Origin: Clostridia bacterium
GTDB lineage: Bacteria > Bacillota > Clostridia > Christensenellales > Aristaeellaceae
Direction of reading: 5' to 3'
Assembly (NCBI GenBank): GCA_017469265.1
Contig: JAFUGS010000048.1
Location: 1 to 64,000 of the forward strand
Length of the DNA: 64,000 bases
Position 1 is the first letter of the stretch; every line of letters begins with the position of its first letter. Of this stretch, positions 8,137-15,777 are shown piece by piece. A program made the translations under genes and the position numbers. The notes under the pieces are model-generated. The model saw nothing but the letters and a program-made list of their open reading frames with translations, made no database searches and was not told the origin of the DNA.

Positions 8137-8829
8137 TCAGTTCAGTTCAAACTTGTAGCCCACGCCCCGTACGGTATGAAGGCTCCAGCCGTATTTTTCG
8201 CAATCCGGCAGCTTTTCGCGGATCCGCTTGATGTGTACGTCCACCGTGCGGCTGTCGCCGAAGAAATCAAAACCCCAGACCTGCTTCAGCAGCTGCTCCC
8301 GGGTAAAGACCTGATTGGGGGACGCCGCCAGGAAGGCCAGCAGCTCCAGCTCCTTCGGGGGCATGTCCAGCCGCCGGCCCTCGTAGTAGGCCGCGTATTC
8401 CGCCAGGCTCACCGTCAGCCCAGGGAAGCTCAGATCCCTTTTCTTCTCCTCCTCGCCGCCCTGGGTCCGGCGCAGCACCGCCTTTACCCTTGCCACCAGT
8501 TCCTTGGTGTCAAAGGGCTTGGTAATATAATCATCCGCCCCCAGCTCCAGCCCCAGCACCTTGTCAAAGGTTTCATCCCGGGCGGTCAGCATGATCACGG
8601 GAATGCTGCTGGTCTTCCGCACGCTTTTCAGCACCTGATAGCCGTCCATGCCGGGCAGCATCACGTCCAGCAGCATCAGATCCGGGGGCATCCGGGTAAA
8701 TTCATTCACCGCGTCATCCCCCCGGGCGGCGGTTTTGACTTCAAAATTTTCCTTTTCCAGGTACAGCGCCACCAGGCGGGAAATGTTCGGATCGTCATCC
8801 ACCACCAGGATATAGGGCTTTTCCTTCAT
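8137..8829 (-). CDS. OmpR/PhoB-family response regulator
   Basis: A 230-residue DNA-binding response regulator. The receiver domain has the acidic pair in VVDDDPN, phospho-acceptor Asp55 in LMLLDVMLPGMDG, and the TAR and KPF motifs. The C-terminal winged helix has LLKQVWGFDFFGDSRTVDVH and RGVGYKF. The ATG at 8829 is preferred because GGAGGAG lies 8 bases before it; the in-frame TTG at 8835 is only 2 bases from the same site. First gene of the cassette with the hydrolase and sensor kinase, 70 bases after mutS2. Confidence 0.94.
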   Translation of the reverse strand: MKEKPYILVVDDDPNISRLVALYLEKENFEVKTAARGDDAVNEFTRMPPDLMLLDVMLPGMDGYQVLKSVRKTSSIPVIMLTARDETFDKVLGLELGADDYITKPFDTKELVARVKAVLRRTQGGEEEKKRDLSFPGLTVSLAEYAAYYEGRRLDMPPKELELLAFLAASPNQVFTREQLLKQVWGFDFFGDSRTVDVHIKRIREKLPDCEKYGWSLHTVRGVGYKFELN

Positions 8830-8899
8830 GCGCAACGCTCCTCCGTTTCGCTTGTCCTCCCGGTCCGTCCCGCCGGGTCTCCCCGGCGGACCCTGCGCC

Positions 8900-11269
8900 T
8901 TACTTCAGCGCCACCACGGTCACCCCGTCCTCCCCTTCCCCGTACATGCCGGGGCGGCAGGATTTCACGTGACGGTTCTTCCGCAGGGCCTGACGGATGC
9001 CGCTCCGCAGCACGCCCGTGCCCTTGCCGTGGATGACGCTGACCTCGTGCAGCCCGGCCAGCACCGCTTCGTCCAGATAGATCTCCACCGCGCTGAGCGC
9101 CTCCTCCAGGTTCATGCCCCGTACGTCGCATTCCATGGGCACCGTCCGGGTCATGGCGCCGGTTTTCGCCTTCACCACGGTCTTCCCTTCCGCGGCCGCC
9201 TGCCTGACCAGCCGCAGGTCGGACAGCTTCGCCTTGAATTTCATGTTGCCGCTGGCCAGCTCCACCTCGCCCCGGCTGTTGGGCTCCGCCAGCACGCTGG
9301 CCAGGGTGCCGAAGGTCAGCACCTTCACCTGATCCCCGGGACGCAGGGTTTTCGGCGCCTCCCCTTCCTCCGGGGCCGGCGCCCGCAGCCCTTCGCTCAG
9401 GTCGTCAATCCCCTGATCCAGCTGCCGCCGCAGGGCATTGACCTCCGCGGCGGAGCCCGCCTCCTTCTTCATCCGCTTCAGGTCGGAAATAATGCTTTCG
9501 CTTTCCCGCCGCGCGTCCTGCAGAATGCGGCGGGCTTCTTCCTTCGCCTTCCGGACGCTCTGCTCCCGCTTTTCCTCCATCTCCCGGCGCAGCTTTTCCG
9601 CCTCGTCCCGCAATTTCAGCGTCTCCCGGCTGGCCTCCTGGGCCAGCTGCCGCTCCCGCTCCGCGATCTGCCGGTGGTATTCCGCGTTGGCGATGACATC
9701 CTCAAAGCGCACCTCATCGCTGCTCAGCAGTTTTTTTGCTCCCTCAATCAGGTTTTCCGGCAGGCCCAGCCGCCGGCTGATCTCAAAGGCGTTGCTCTTT
9801 CCGGGCACGCCGATGCTCAGCCGGTAGGTGGGCCGCAGGGTTTCCAGATCAAATTCCACACTGGCGTTTTCCACGCCCTCCGTGGTCAGGGCGAACACCT
9901 TCAGTTCGCTGTAATGGGTGGTGGCCACGGTCCGCACCCGGATATGCAGCAGCCTGGTCAGAATGCTCTGGGCCAGGGCGGCGCCTTCCGTGGGATCCGT
10001 GCCCGCTCCCAGCTCGTCAAACAGCACCAGATCCCGGGGCGTTACCTCCCGCATGATGGTCACGATGTTGGTCATATGCCCGCTGAAGGTGCTCAGGCTC
10101 TGCTCGATGGACTGCTCATCCCCGATGTCCGCCCAGACCTGTTCAAAAACCGCCAGCTCCGTGCCCAGCTCCGCCGGCACCTGCAGCCCCGCCTGGGCCA
10201 TCAGGGTCAGCAGACCCAGGGTTTTCAGCGTTACGGTCTTTCCGCCCGTATTCGGCCCCGTGATCACCAGGGTATTGAAGCCCTGCTCCTTCGCGTCATA
10301 GCCCAGAAAGATATCGGAGGGAACCACCTTTTCCGGGTCGATGAGGGGATGCCGGCCCCGGATGATGTGCAGGAAGCCCCGCTCGTTCATCTTGGGAGAC
10401 ACGCAGCGCAGCCGCCGGCTCAGCAGCCCCTTGGCAAAAATAAAATCCAGGGTGCCCAGGGTTTCCACATTGGCGCGCAGTGCCTCCGCGAAGGGGGCCA
10501 CCTCCGCGCTGAGGGCTGCCAGAATCCGCTCAATCTCCCGGGCCTCCTTGATCTCCCACTCCCGGATTTCGTTGCCCATCTCCACCGCCGCCATGGGCTC
10601 GATGAACAGGGTGGCGCCGGAGGTGCTCTGGTCGTGAACCAGCCCCGGCACCTGGGCGCGGTATTCCGCCCGGACAGGCAGCACATACCGGTCGTTTCGG
10701 ACGGTAATGATGCTCTCCTGCAGGTATTTCTGCATGGCGCTGGAGCGGATCATCTGGTTCAGCCGCTCCTTGATCCGGTCCTGGGCGCCCCGCAGATGCC
10801 GTCGGATGTTCATCAGCTCTGAGGAGGCCCGGTCCGCGATCTCGTCCTCGCTGAGGACGGCGTCCGTAATATCCCGCTCCACGTTCCGGGCCTCCGCCAG
10901 GGCTTCCGCCCGGGCCCGGAGCAGGGGGGTGTTCTCCCGCTCGGTGATCAGCACGTCCCTGGCCGCGCGGCTGGCCCGCAACAGGCCCGCCACGTCCAGC
11001 AGCATCCGCGGGCTCAGGGTGCCGCCCTTTTCACAGACCAGCAGGGCCGGCCGGGCATCCGGAAACTCCGTCAGCGGGTGCCCGCCCACGTACTGCAGGA
11101 TCACCGCGGCCTCCTCGGTTTCCCGCTGCGCCTGATCGATGTCCCAGAGCGTATCAAAGGGCGTCAGGGCCCGGCATTTTTCCGCCCCCAGCGCCGTCAG
11201 CGCCCCCTCCGCCAGCATCTCCCGCACCCGCGGGAATTCCAGCACCCGGAGCGTTCTCTCCGTCATCAT
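8900..11269 (-). CDS. mutS2: MutS2 (RqcU-type) endonuclease/ribosome-rescue ATPase
   Basis: A 789-residue MutS2. Domains in order: MutS core and clamp helices (about 1-300), ABC-type ATPase with Walker A GPNTGGKT (about 338-345) and DELGAGTDP Walker B/signature region, a long charged coiled coil (about 460-600), and a C-terminal Smr nuclease domain with DVRGMNLEEA and IHGKGTGVLR. The mismatch-recognition N-terminal domain of MutS is absent, as expected. MutS2 suppresses recombination and, in Bacillus, binds collided ribosomes upstream of RqcH; rqcH lies 4.5 kb away on the same strand. The ATG at 11269 has GGGAGG 8 bases upstream; longer frames to 11425 have no good ribosome-binding site. Confidence 0.93.
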   Translation of the reverse strand: MMTERTLRVLEFPRVREMLAEGALTALGAEKCRALTPFDTLWDIDQAQRETEEAAVILQYVGGHPLTEFPDARPALLVCEKGGTLSPRMLLDVAGLLRASRAARDVLITERENTPLLRARAEALAEARNVERDITDAVLSEDEIADRASSELMNIRRHLRGAQDRIKERLNQMIRSSAMQKYLQESIITVRNDRYVLPVRAEYRAQVPGLVHDQSTSGATLFIEPMAAVEMGNEIREWEIKEAREIERILAALSAEVAPFAEALRANVETLGTLDFIFAKGLLSRRLRCVSPKMNERGFLHIIRGRHPLIDPEKVVPSDIFLGYDAKEQGFNTLVITGPNTGGKTVTLKTLGLLTLMAQAGLQVPAELGTELAVFEQVWADIGDEQSIEQSLSTFSGHMTNIVTIMREVTPRDLVLFDELGAGTDPTEGAALAQSILTRLLHIRVRTVATTHYSELKVFALTTEGVENASVEFDLETLRPTYRLSIGVPGKSNAFEISRRLGLPENLIEGAKKLLSSDEVRFEDVIANAEYHRQIAERERQLAQEASRETLKLRDEAEKLRREMEEKREQSVRKAKEEARRILQDARRESESIISDLKRMKKEAGSAAEVNALRRQLDQGIDDLSEGLRAPAPEEGEAPKTLRPGDQVKVLTFGTLASVLAEPNSRGEVELASGNMKFKAKLSDLRLVRQAAAEGKTVVKAKTGAMTRTVPMECDVRGMNLEEALSAVEIYLDEAVLAGLHEVSVIHGKGTGVLRSGIRQALRKNRHVKSCRPGMYGEGEDGVTVVALK

Positions 11270-11381
11270 CCTCCAGCCCTCCCTGCGCGTTTCCATGCTT
11301 CCGCCTTCCGGGCGGACGCCCGCGCGCGTTTCTTTTCCGCGGGTCCCGCCCGCCGGCCTTTTCTTTCTCTGCTTCCCGCAT

Positions 11382-11410
11382 AGCTTATCACACAGGGCCC
11401 TTGTTTTCAA
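11382..11410 (-). promoter_or_regulatory. Promoter of mutS2
   Basis: Minus strand: TTGAAA (11405-11410), 17 bases, TAAGCT (11382-11387). The -35 matches 5/6 and the -10 only 3-4/6. It lies 113 bases before the chosen mutS2 start. Confidence 0.55.
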
Positions 11411-11459
11411 GCGCCGCCGGCGCAAAAAGACGCAGGTGCGGACAGGCCCGGAAGCGCGA

Positions 11460-11486
11460 AAAAGCCCGGCTTCCGAAGAAGCCGGG
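11460..11486 (-). terminator. Terminator of htpG
   Basis: A perfect 9-base-pair stem CCCGGCTTC/GAAGCCGGG (11465-11473 with 11478-11486), tetraloop cgaa, is followed on the minus strand by CTTTTT. It lies about 95 bases beyond the htpG stop. Confidence 0.85.
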
Positions 11487-11580
11487 ATCTGCGTCTTTGA
11501 TTCCCGGCGGGCCCGCCCGCCGCCGCGGCTCCTCAGCCCGCGGCGGAACGGCGGACGGCATTCGGCGGGAAAACCCGTTT

Positions 11581-13485
11581 TCAGCCCTTTACCAGCTGAT
11601 TCAGCAGCCTGCCGCTGCGGCTCAGGAAAGCGGTAATCTCCTCCGCTTCCAGGGGCTGGGCCGCCATGCGGGCCAGGTCGTATACCTGCTGGCAGAGCAT
11701 CTTGGTGTTCTCCGCCTCGGGATCCTTCTCCGCCAGGGCCTGTACCGTCTCATTCCGCCGGTTCAGCACCAGGGTAAAGCGGTCCGGCAGGGGGAAGCGC
11801 TCGCCATAAATCCGGCTCATCTCCTTGTAGCGGCGCATCTGCTCATCCTCGGTCACCATGGCGATCAGCTCCGCGTCCCCCAGGGACTCCAGCTTCACCT
11901 CCAGATCCTCCTTGCCCAGCGCGCCGCGGAAAAGGCTCTGCAGCTTCTCGGCGTCCAGCTCCTTTCCTTCCTCGGATTCCTCCTTCAGGCCGTCGATGTC
12001 CGCGTCCACCCGGGCGAAGGTAACCCGGTCCTCCTCCTTGCCCTCGTATTCCAGGAAGGACATGAAGTTGCCGTCGATGAGGGTGTTCATGACCACCACG
12101 TCAATGCCCCGGCTGGTATAGAGGTTGACGGAAGCCGCCTGCCGCTTCTCATCGTTGGTGTAGTAGATCTTCTTCTCCGTCTTGTCGAAGTTGGCGGCCT
12201 TGTATTCAGCGATGGTCACGTACTTGCCGTCCGTTTTCCGCATCAGCAGGGAACCCTTCACCTGGTCATAGAACTTGCTGTCCTTGATGCAGCCGTACTT
12301 GACGAAGGGAGCGATATCGTCCCAGTAGCCCTCATAGGTCTCCCGCTCCGTGTTCATGAGGGCGTTCAGCTTGTCCGCCACCTTCTTGGTGATGTGGCTG
12401 GAAATCTTCTTCACATAGCCGTCATTCTGCAGGAAGGAACGGCTTACGTTCAGGGGCAGGTCGGGACAGTCGATGACGCCCTTGAGCAGCATCAGGAATT
12501 CGGGAATGACTTCCCTAATGTTATCCGCCACAAACACCTGTCCGGCAAAAAGCTTGATCTCCCCCTCATGGGTGCCGAAATCGTTCTTCAGTTTCGGGAA
12601 GAAGAGGATCCCCTTCAGGTTGAAGGGATAATCCACGTTCAGGTGGATCCAGAAAAGCGGATCCTCAAAGTCCATAAACACCCGATGGTAGAAGTCCTTG
12701 TAATCCTCATCCTTGCAGTCCGCCGGCTTGCGCAGCCACAGGGGGTCCGTATCGTTGATCTGTTCCGGCTTGGGCATCTCCAGAATCTTCTCGGTCTTCG
12801 GCGTGCCGTCCTCGTTCTTTTCGTCCCCGACGGGCACGTCCTTTTCCACGGGCTTGGCGTTGGCGTCCTCCAGGAAAATGGGATACGCCATGAAGCCGCA
12901 GTACCGCTTCAGCACCTCCCGCACCCGGTACAGATCCAGGAACTCCTTTTCCTCCTCGGAGATGTGCAGCAGAATATCCGTGCCATGATCCTCCCGCTTT
13001 CCGGCATCCAGCTCATAGCCCATGCCGTCCTCGGACACCCAGTGAACAGGCTCGGCGCCCTCCTGGCAGGAACGGGTCTCGATCTCCACCTTCTCCGAGG
13101 CCATAAACACGGAGTAAAAGCCCAGACCGAAATGACCGATGATGTCCGCCTTTCCGCCAGTCTTGTCATCCTCAAACTGCTTCAGGAACTCGGAGGCGCC
13201 GGAAAAGGCCACCTGATTGATGTACTTCCGGACCTCGTCCCCGGTCATGCCGATGCCCGTATCCGAAATCCGGATCAGCTTCTGCTCCTTGTCCACCGTA
13301 ACCGTGACCCGCATTTCCTCCTCCGTGTCGGGATGGAGCATCCGATACTTCGTGATGGCGTCGCAGGCGTTGGACACCACCTCCCGCAGGAAGATGTCCT
13401 TGTCCGAATACAGCCACCGCTTGATGACCGGCATCATATTCTGCGCGTCGATGGAGACGCTGCCGTTTTCTTTCTGAATCGCCAT
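11581..13485 (-). CDS. htpG: HSP90-family chaperone HtpG
   Basis: A 634-residue bacterial Hsp90. The N-terminal GHKL ATPase domain carries LREVVSNACDAI, DTGIGMTGDEV and the GHFGLGFYSVF lid, followed by the middle and C-terminal dimerisation domains at full family length. The ATG at 13485 is chosen because AAGGAGG lies 11 bases upstream; the GTG at 13509 overlaps the site itself. A perfect CIRCE element stands just upstream of the promoter, so control by the HrcA repressor is likely. In Bacillus subtilis htpG is not HrcA-controlled, so wiring differs here. Confidence 0.96.
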   Translation of the reverse strand: MAIQKENGSVSIDAQNMMPVIKRWLYSDKDIFLREVVSNACDAITKYRMLHPDTEEEMRVTVTVDKEQKLIRISDTGIGMTGDEVRKYINQVAFSGASEFLKQFEDDKTGGKADIIGHFGLGFYSVFMASEKVEIETRSCQEGAEPVHWVSEDGMGYELDAGKREDHGTDILLHISEEEKEFLDLYRVREVLKRYCGFMAYPIFLEDANAKPVEKDVPVGDEKNEDGTPKTEKILEMPKPEQINDTDPLWLRKPADCKDEDYKDFYHRVFMDFEDPLFWIHLNVDYPFNLKGILFFPKLKNDFGTHEGEIKLFAGQVFVADNIREVIPEFLMLLKGVIDCPDLPLNVSRSFLQNDGYVKKISSHITKKVADKLNALMNTERETYEGYWDDIAPFVKYGCIKDSKFYDQVKGSLLMRKTDGKYVTIAEYKAANFDKTEKKIYYTNDEKRQAASVNLYTSRGIDVVVMNTLIDGNFMSFLEYEGKEEDRVTFARVDADIDGLKEESEEGKELDAEKLQSLFRGALGKEDLEVKLESLGDAELIAMVTEDEQMRRYKEMSRIYGERFPLPDRFTLVLNRRNETVQALAEKDPEAENTKMLCQQVYDLARMAAQPLEAEEITAFLSRSGRLLNQLVKG

Positions 13486-13542
13486 AAACCTCAAAACCTC
13501 CTTGGTCACGCGCCGGAAAGCGCGTTTTCATTTCCGGTGGGT

Positions 13543-13571
13543 ATTGTAGCACCCAGGCATGGGAATTGCAA
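13543..13571 (-). promoter_or_regulatory. Promoter of htpG
   Basis: Minus strand: TTGCAA (13566-13571), 17 bases, TACAAT (13543-13548). The CIRCE element begins 7 bases upstream of the -35. Confidence 0.75.
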
Positions 13572-13578
13572 GGAAAAT

Positions 13579-13605
13579 TTAGCACTCATCAAAAAAGAGT
13601 GCTAA
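13579..13605 (-). promoter_or_regulatory. CIRCE element (HrcA operator)
   Basis: TTAGCACTC (13579-13587), 9-base spacer, GAGTGCTAA (13597-13605): an exact match to the CIRCE inverted repeat bound by HrcA. It is upstream of the -35 hexamer rather than over the transcription start as in the dnaK and groE operons of Bacillus. Confidence 0.96.
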
Positions 13606-13620
13606 CAATCCCCGTGCCCC

Positions 13621-13642
13621 GGTTCCCCCGGCCGGGGGAACC
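13621..13642. repeat. Perfect 22-base palindrome
   Basis: GGTTCCCCC-GGCC-GGGGGAACC reads the same on both strands. It lies between the CIRCE element and the recA terminator. No T-run follows on either strand, so it is not a typical intrinsic terminator. No role can be assigned; it may be an operator or a transcript-stabilising hairpin. Confidence 0.6.
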
Positions 13643-13670
13643 GCCGAACCGGAAGCGGCTTTCCGCCGGC

Positions 13671-13696
13671 AAAAAAAAGCCCGGCTTCCGCCGGGC
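13671..13696 (-). terminator. Terminator of recA
   Basis: GCCCGGC (13679-13685) pairs with GCCGGGC (13690-13696) around loop ttcc. Eight Ts follow on the minus strand (complement of 13671-13678). Confidence 0.88.
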
Positions 13697-13709
13697 CGAA
13701 TGATACGGC

Positions 13710-14855
13710 TCAGATTTCCTCGTCCCCAAGATCCTCCTCCAGCAGGGCCAGATCGTCCTCCTCTTCCTCCTGCTGGGCGGCCAGGGCCGCCTGATCCTCA
13801 GGGGTGGCTTCCTTCTTCGCGAACAGTTCCTCCCGCAGCTTCCGGTCGATCTCCGCCGTCAGCTCCGGATGCTCCTTCAGGTACAGGCGGGCGTTATCCC
13901 GGCCCTGGGCCAGGCGCAGATCCCCATAGCTGAAGAAGGCGCCGCTCTTATGGATAATATCCCGCTCCACGGCCATGTCCAGCAGCGTGCCCTCCGTGCT
14001 GATGCCTTCCCCGTAGATGATGTCGAATTCCGCCACCCGGAAGGGCGGAGCCACCTTGTTCTTGACCACCTTGACCTTGGTGCGGTTGCCGATGACCTCG
14101 CTGCCGTTCTTCAGGGGCTCGCCCTTGCGCACATCCAGGCGCACGGAGGAGTAGAACTTCAGCGCCCGGCCGCCGGGGGTCGTCTCCGGATTGCCGTACA
14201 TGACGCCCACCTTTTCCCGCAGCTGGTTGATGAAGATGGCCACGCAGCCCGTCTTGTTGATGACGCCCGTCAGCTTCCGCAGAGCCTGGCTCATCAGCCG
14301 GGCCTGCAGGCCCACAAAGGAGTCCCCCATCTCGCCGTCGATTTCCGCCTTCGGCACCAGCGCGGCCACCGAGTCAATCACCACCACGTCCAGCGCGCCG
14401 GAGCGGACCAGCGCCTCGGCAATCTCCAGCGCCTGCTCGCCCGTGTCCGGCTGGGAGACGTAAAGATCCTCAATGTTCACGCCCAGCTTCTTCGCGTACA
14501 GGGGATCCAGCGCGTGCTCCGCGTCCACAAAAGCGGCGATGCCGCCGGCCTTCTGCGCCTCGGCCACCACATGCAGCGCAACGGTGGTCTTGCCGGAGGA
14601 TTCCGGGCCGTAGATCTCCACAATCCGGCCCCGTGGAATCCCACCCACGCCCAGGGCCGCGTCCAGCGTCAGGCAGCCGGTGGGGATCACGGCGATGTCC
14701 CGGTTTACGGCGTCGGCGCCCAGCTTCATGACCGAGCCCTTGCCAAACTGTTTATCCAGATCCGCCAGCGCGTGCTCCAGCGCTTTGAGCTTTTCCTCCT
14801 GCACATTGTTGGTCACCACGGTCTTCTCCGGCTTTGCCGCCTTCTTCGCCGCCAT
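13710..14855 (-). CDS. recA: Recombinase RecA
   Basis: A 381-residue RecA, the strand-exchange filament ATPase and LexA co-protease. It shows Walker A GPESSGKT (83-90), [14 protein letters not shown] (Walker B region), the L2-region [20 protein letters not shown] and an acidic C-terminal tail rich in Glu/Asp. The N-terminus has an Ala/Lys-rich extension of about 20 residues before [11 protein letters not shown]. It has its own promoter and terminator. No GAAC-N4-GTTC-type LexA box could be found upstream, so SOS control is not shown. Confidence 0.97.
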   Translation of the reverse strand: MAAKKAAKPEKTVVTNNVQEEKLKALEHALADLDKQFGKGSVMKLGADAVNRDIAVIPTGCLTLDAALGVGGIPRGRIVEIYGPESSGKTTVALHVVAEAQKAGGIAAFVDAEHALDPLYAKKLGVNIEDLYVSQPDTGEQALEIAEALVRSGALDVVVIDSVAALVPKAEIDGEMGDSFVGLQARLMSQALRKLTGVINKTGCVAIFINQLREKVGVMYGNPETTPGGRALKFYSSVRLDVRKGEPLKNGSEVIGNRTKVKVVKNKVAPPFRVAEFDIIYGEGISTEGTLLDMAVERDIIHKSGAFFSYGDLRLAQGRDNARLYLKEHPELTAEIDRKLREELFAKKEATPEDQAALAAQQEEEEDDLALLEEDLGDEEI

Positions 14856-14910
14856 CGGAATCCCTCTCTTTCTCTTCCTCCGCCAGGGCGGGTTCGTTTC
14901 TGACGCTCTT

Positions 14911-14939
14911 ATCTTACCATCTTTTTCCCTTTATGGCAA
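14911..14939 (-). promoter_or_regulatory. Promoter of recA
   Basis: Minus strand: TTGCCA (14934-14939), 17 bases, TAAGAT (14911-14916). It lies 55 bases before the recA ATG. Confidence 0.75.
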
Positions 14940-14990
14940 GAGGAAAAGCCAAAATTTTTTCATTTCGCACAAAATTTTTGTCTTTTCCCC

Positions 14991-15773
14991 TCAGTAGATA
15001 AACAGATAGATCCCCAGCCACTGCGTCAGGGCGCCGAAGAGCACGAAGAAATGCCACAGAAAGTGGGCCCCCTTTCTCTTCAGGGCGAAAGGAATAATGC
15101 CCAGGGTGTACAGCACCCCACCCCCCAGAATCGTCCAGAAGAGGGCCGGCCGCGCGCTGATCATGCCCGGCAGGAAAACCAGCGCGCTCCAGCCCAGCAC
15201 GATGAACAGGGTCATATGCAGCGCCTTGAGACGCCCCGGACCGAAAACGCCCACCATCGTGACCCCGACCACGATGATGGCCCACTGGAGCACGCACAGC
15301 AGCACCCCCGTCCGGCTGCCCCAGTAGACCAGCCACATGGGCGTAAAGGTTCCGCCGATCAAAAGGTAGATGGAAATGTAGTCAAACCGCCGCCACAGCC
15401 GCTTGACCCGGGAACCGGACCGGAAGGCGTGATACAGGCAGCTCATCAGGAACAGCAGAATCAGGCAGATGCCGTACACCAGGCTGGAAAGCACCTTCAG
15501 CCCCGTATCCGATTTCAGCAGCAGCAGAATCATCCCCGCGATGCTGAGCAGCGCCCCGACGCCATGGGTCACGGAATTGCCGATCTCCTCCAGCAGCGAG
15601 CGCTTCGGCGGCTCGTTGACCAGGGCTCCCCGGTTCGGCCGGGCTTCACGCTTCCCGTCCCGGGCCGCCAGCCGGGCGGCCCGCTTCTCCTGCCGGGCGG
15701 CCCGCTTCGCTTCCTTCCGGGCGTCTCCGGCTTTCTTTTTTGCTTCCTTTGCTTCGCGTTTCGTATCCTTCAC
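14991..15773 (-). CDS. Hemolysin III family membrane protein with a charged N-terminal tail
   Basis: A 260-residue protein. From about residue 60 it is a seven-transmembrane hemolysin III/PAQR-type protein, with EEIGNSVTHGVGALLSIAG, SCLYHAF, RRFDYISIYLLIGGTFTP and a C-terminal HFLWHFFVLFGA, including the conserved His/Asp residues that bind zinc in this superfamily. The first 58 residues are an unusual Lys/Arg/Ala/Glu-rich tail, probably a charged cytoplasmic helix that could touch RNA, ribosomes or lipid headgroups (inference). It starts 4 bases after the rqcH stop, in the same operon. The function of bacterial hemolysin III proteins is poorly defined. Confidence 0.88.
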   Translation of the reverse strand: MKDTKREAKEAKKKAGDARKEAKRAARQEKRAARLAARDGKREARPNRGALVNEPPKRSLLEEIGNSVTHGVGALLSIAGMILLLLKSDTGLKVLSSLVYGICLILLFLMSCLYHAFRSGSRVKRLWRRFDYISIYLLIGGTFTPMWLVYWGSRTGVLLCVLQWAIIVVGVTMVGVFGPGRLKALHMTLFIVLGWSALVFLPGMISARPALFWTILGGGVLYTLGIIPFALKRKGAHFLWHFFVLFGALTQWLGIYLFIY

Positions 15774-15777
15774 TTTT

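Noticed and set aside
7000..9036. Long plus-strand open frame opposite the response regulator cassette
   Set aside because: It is antisense to three genes with clear catalytic motifs.
14856..14990. Possible LexA/SOS box upstream of recA
   Set aside because: No GAAC-N4-GTTC-type dyad or near match could be found between the promoter and the ATG.
15097..15327. Small plus-strand frame opposite the hemolysin III gene
   Set aside because: No ribosome-binding site, proline-rich shadow composition, and fully inside a recognised gene on the other strand.
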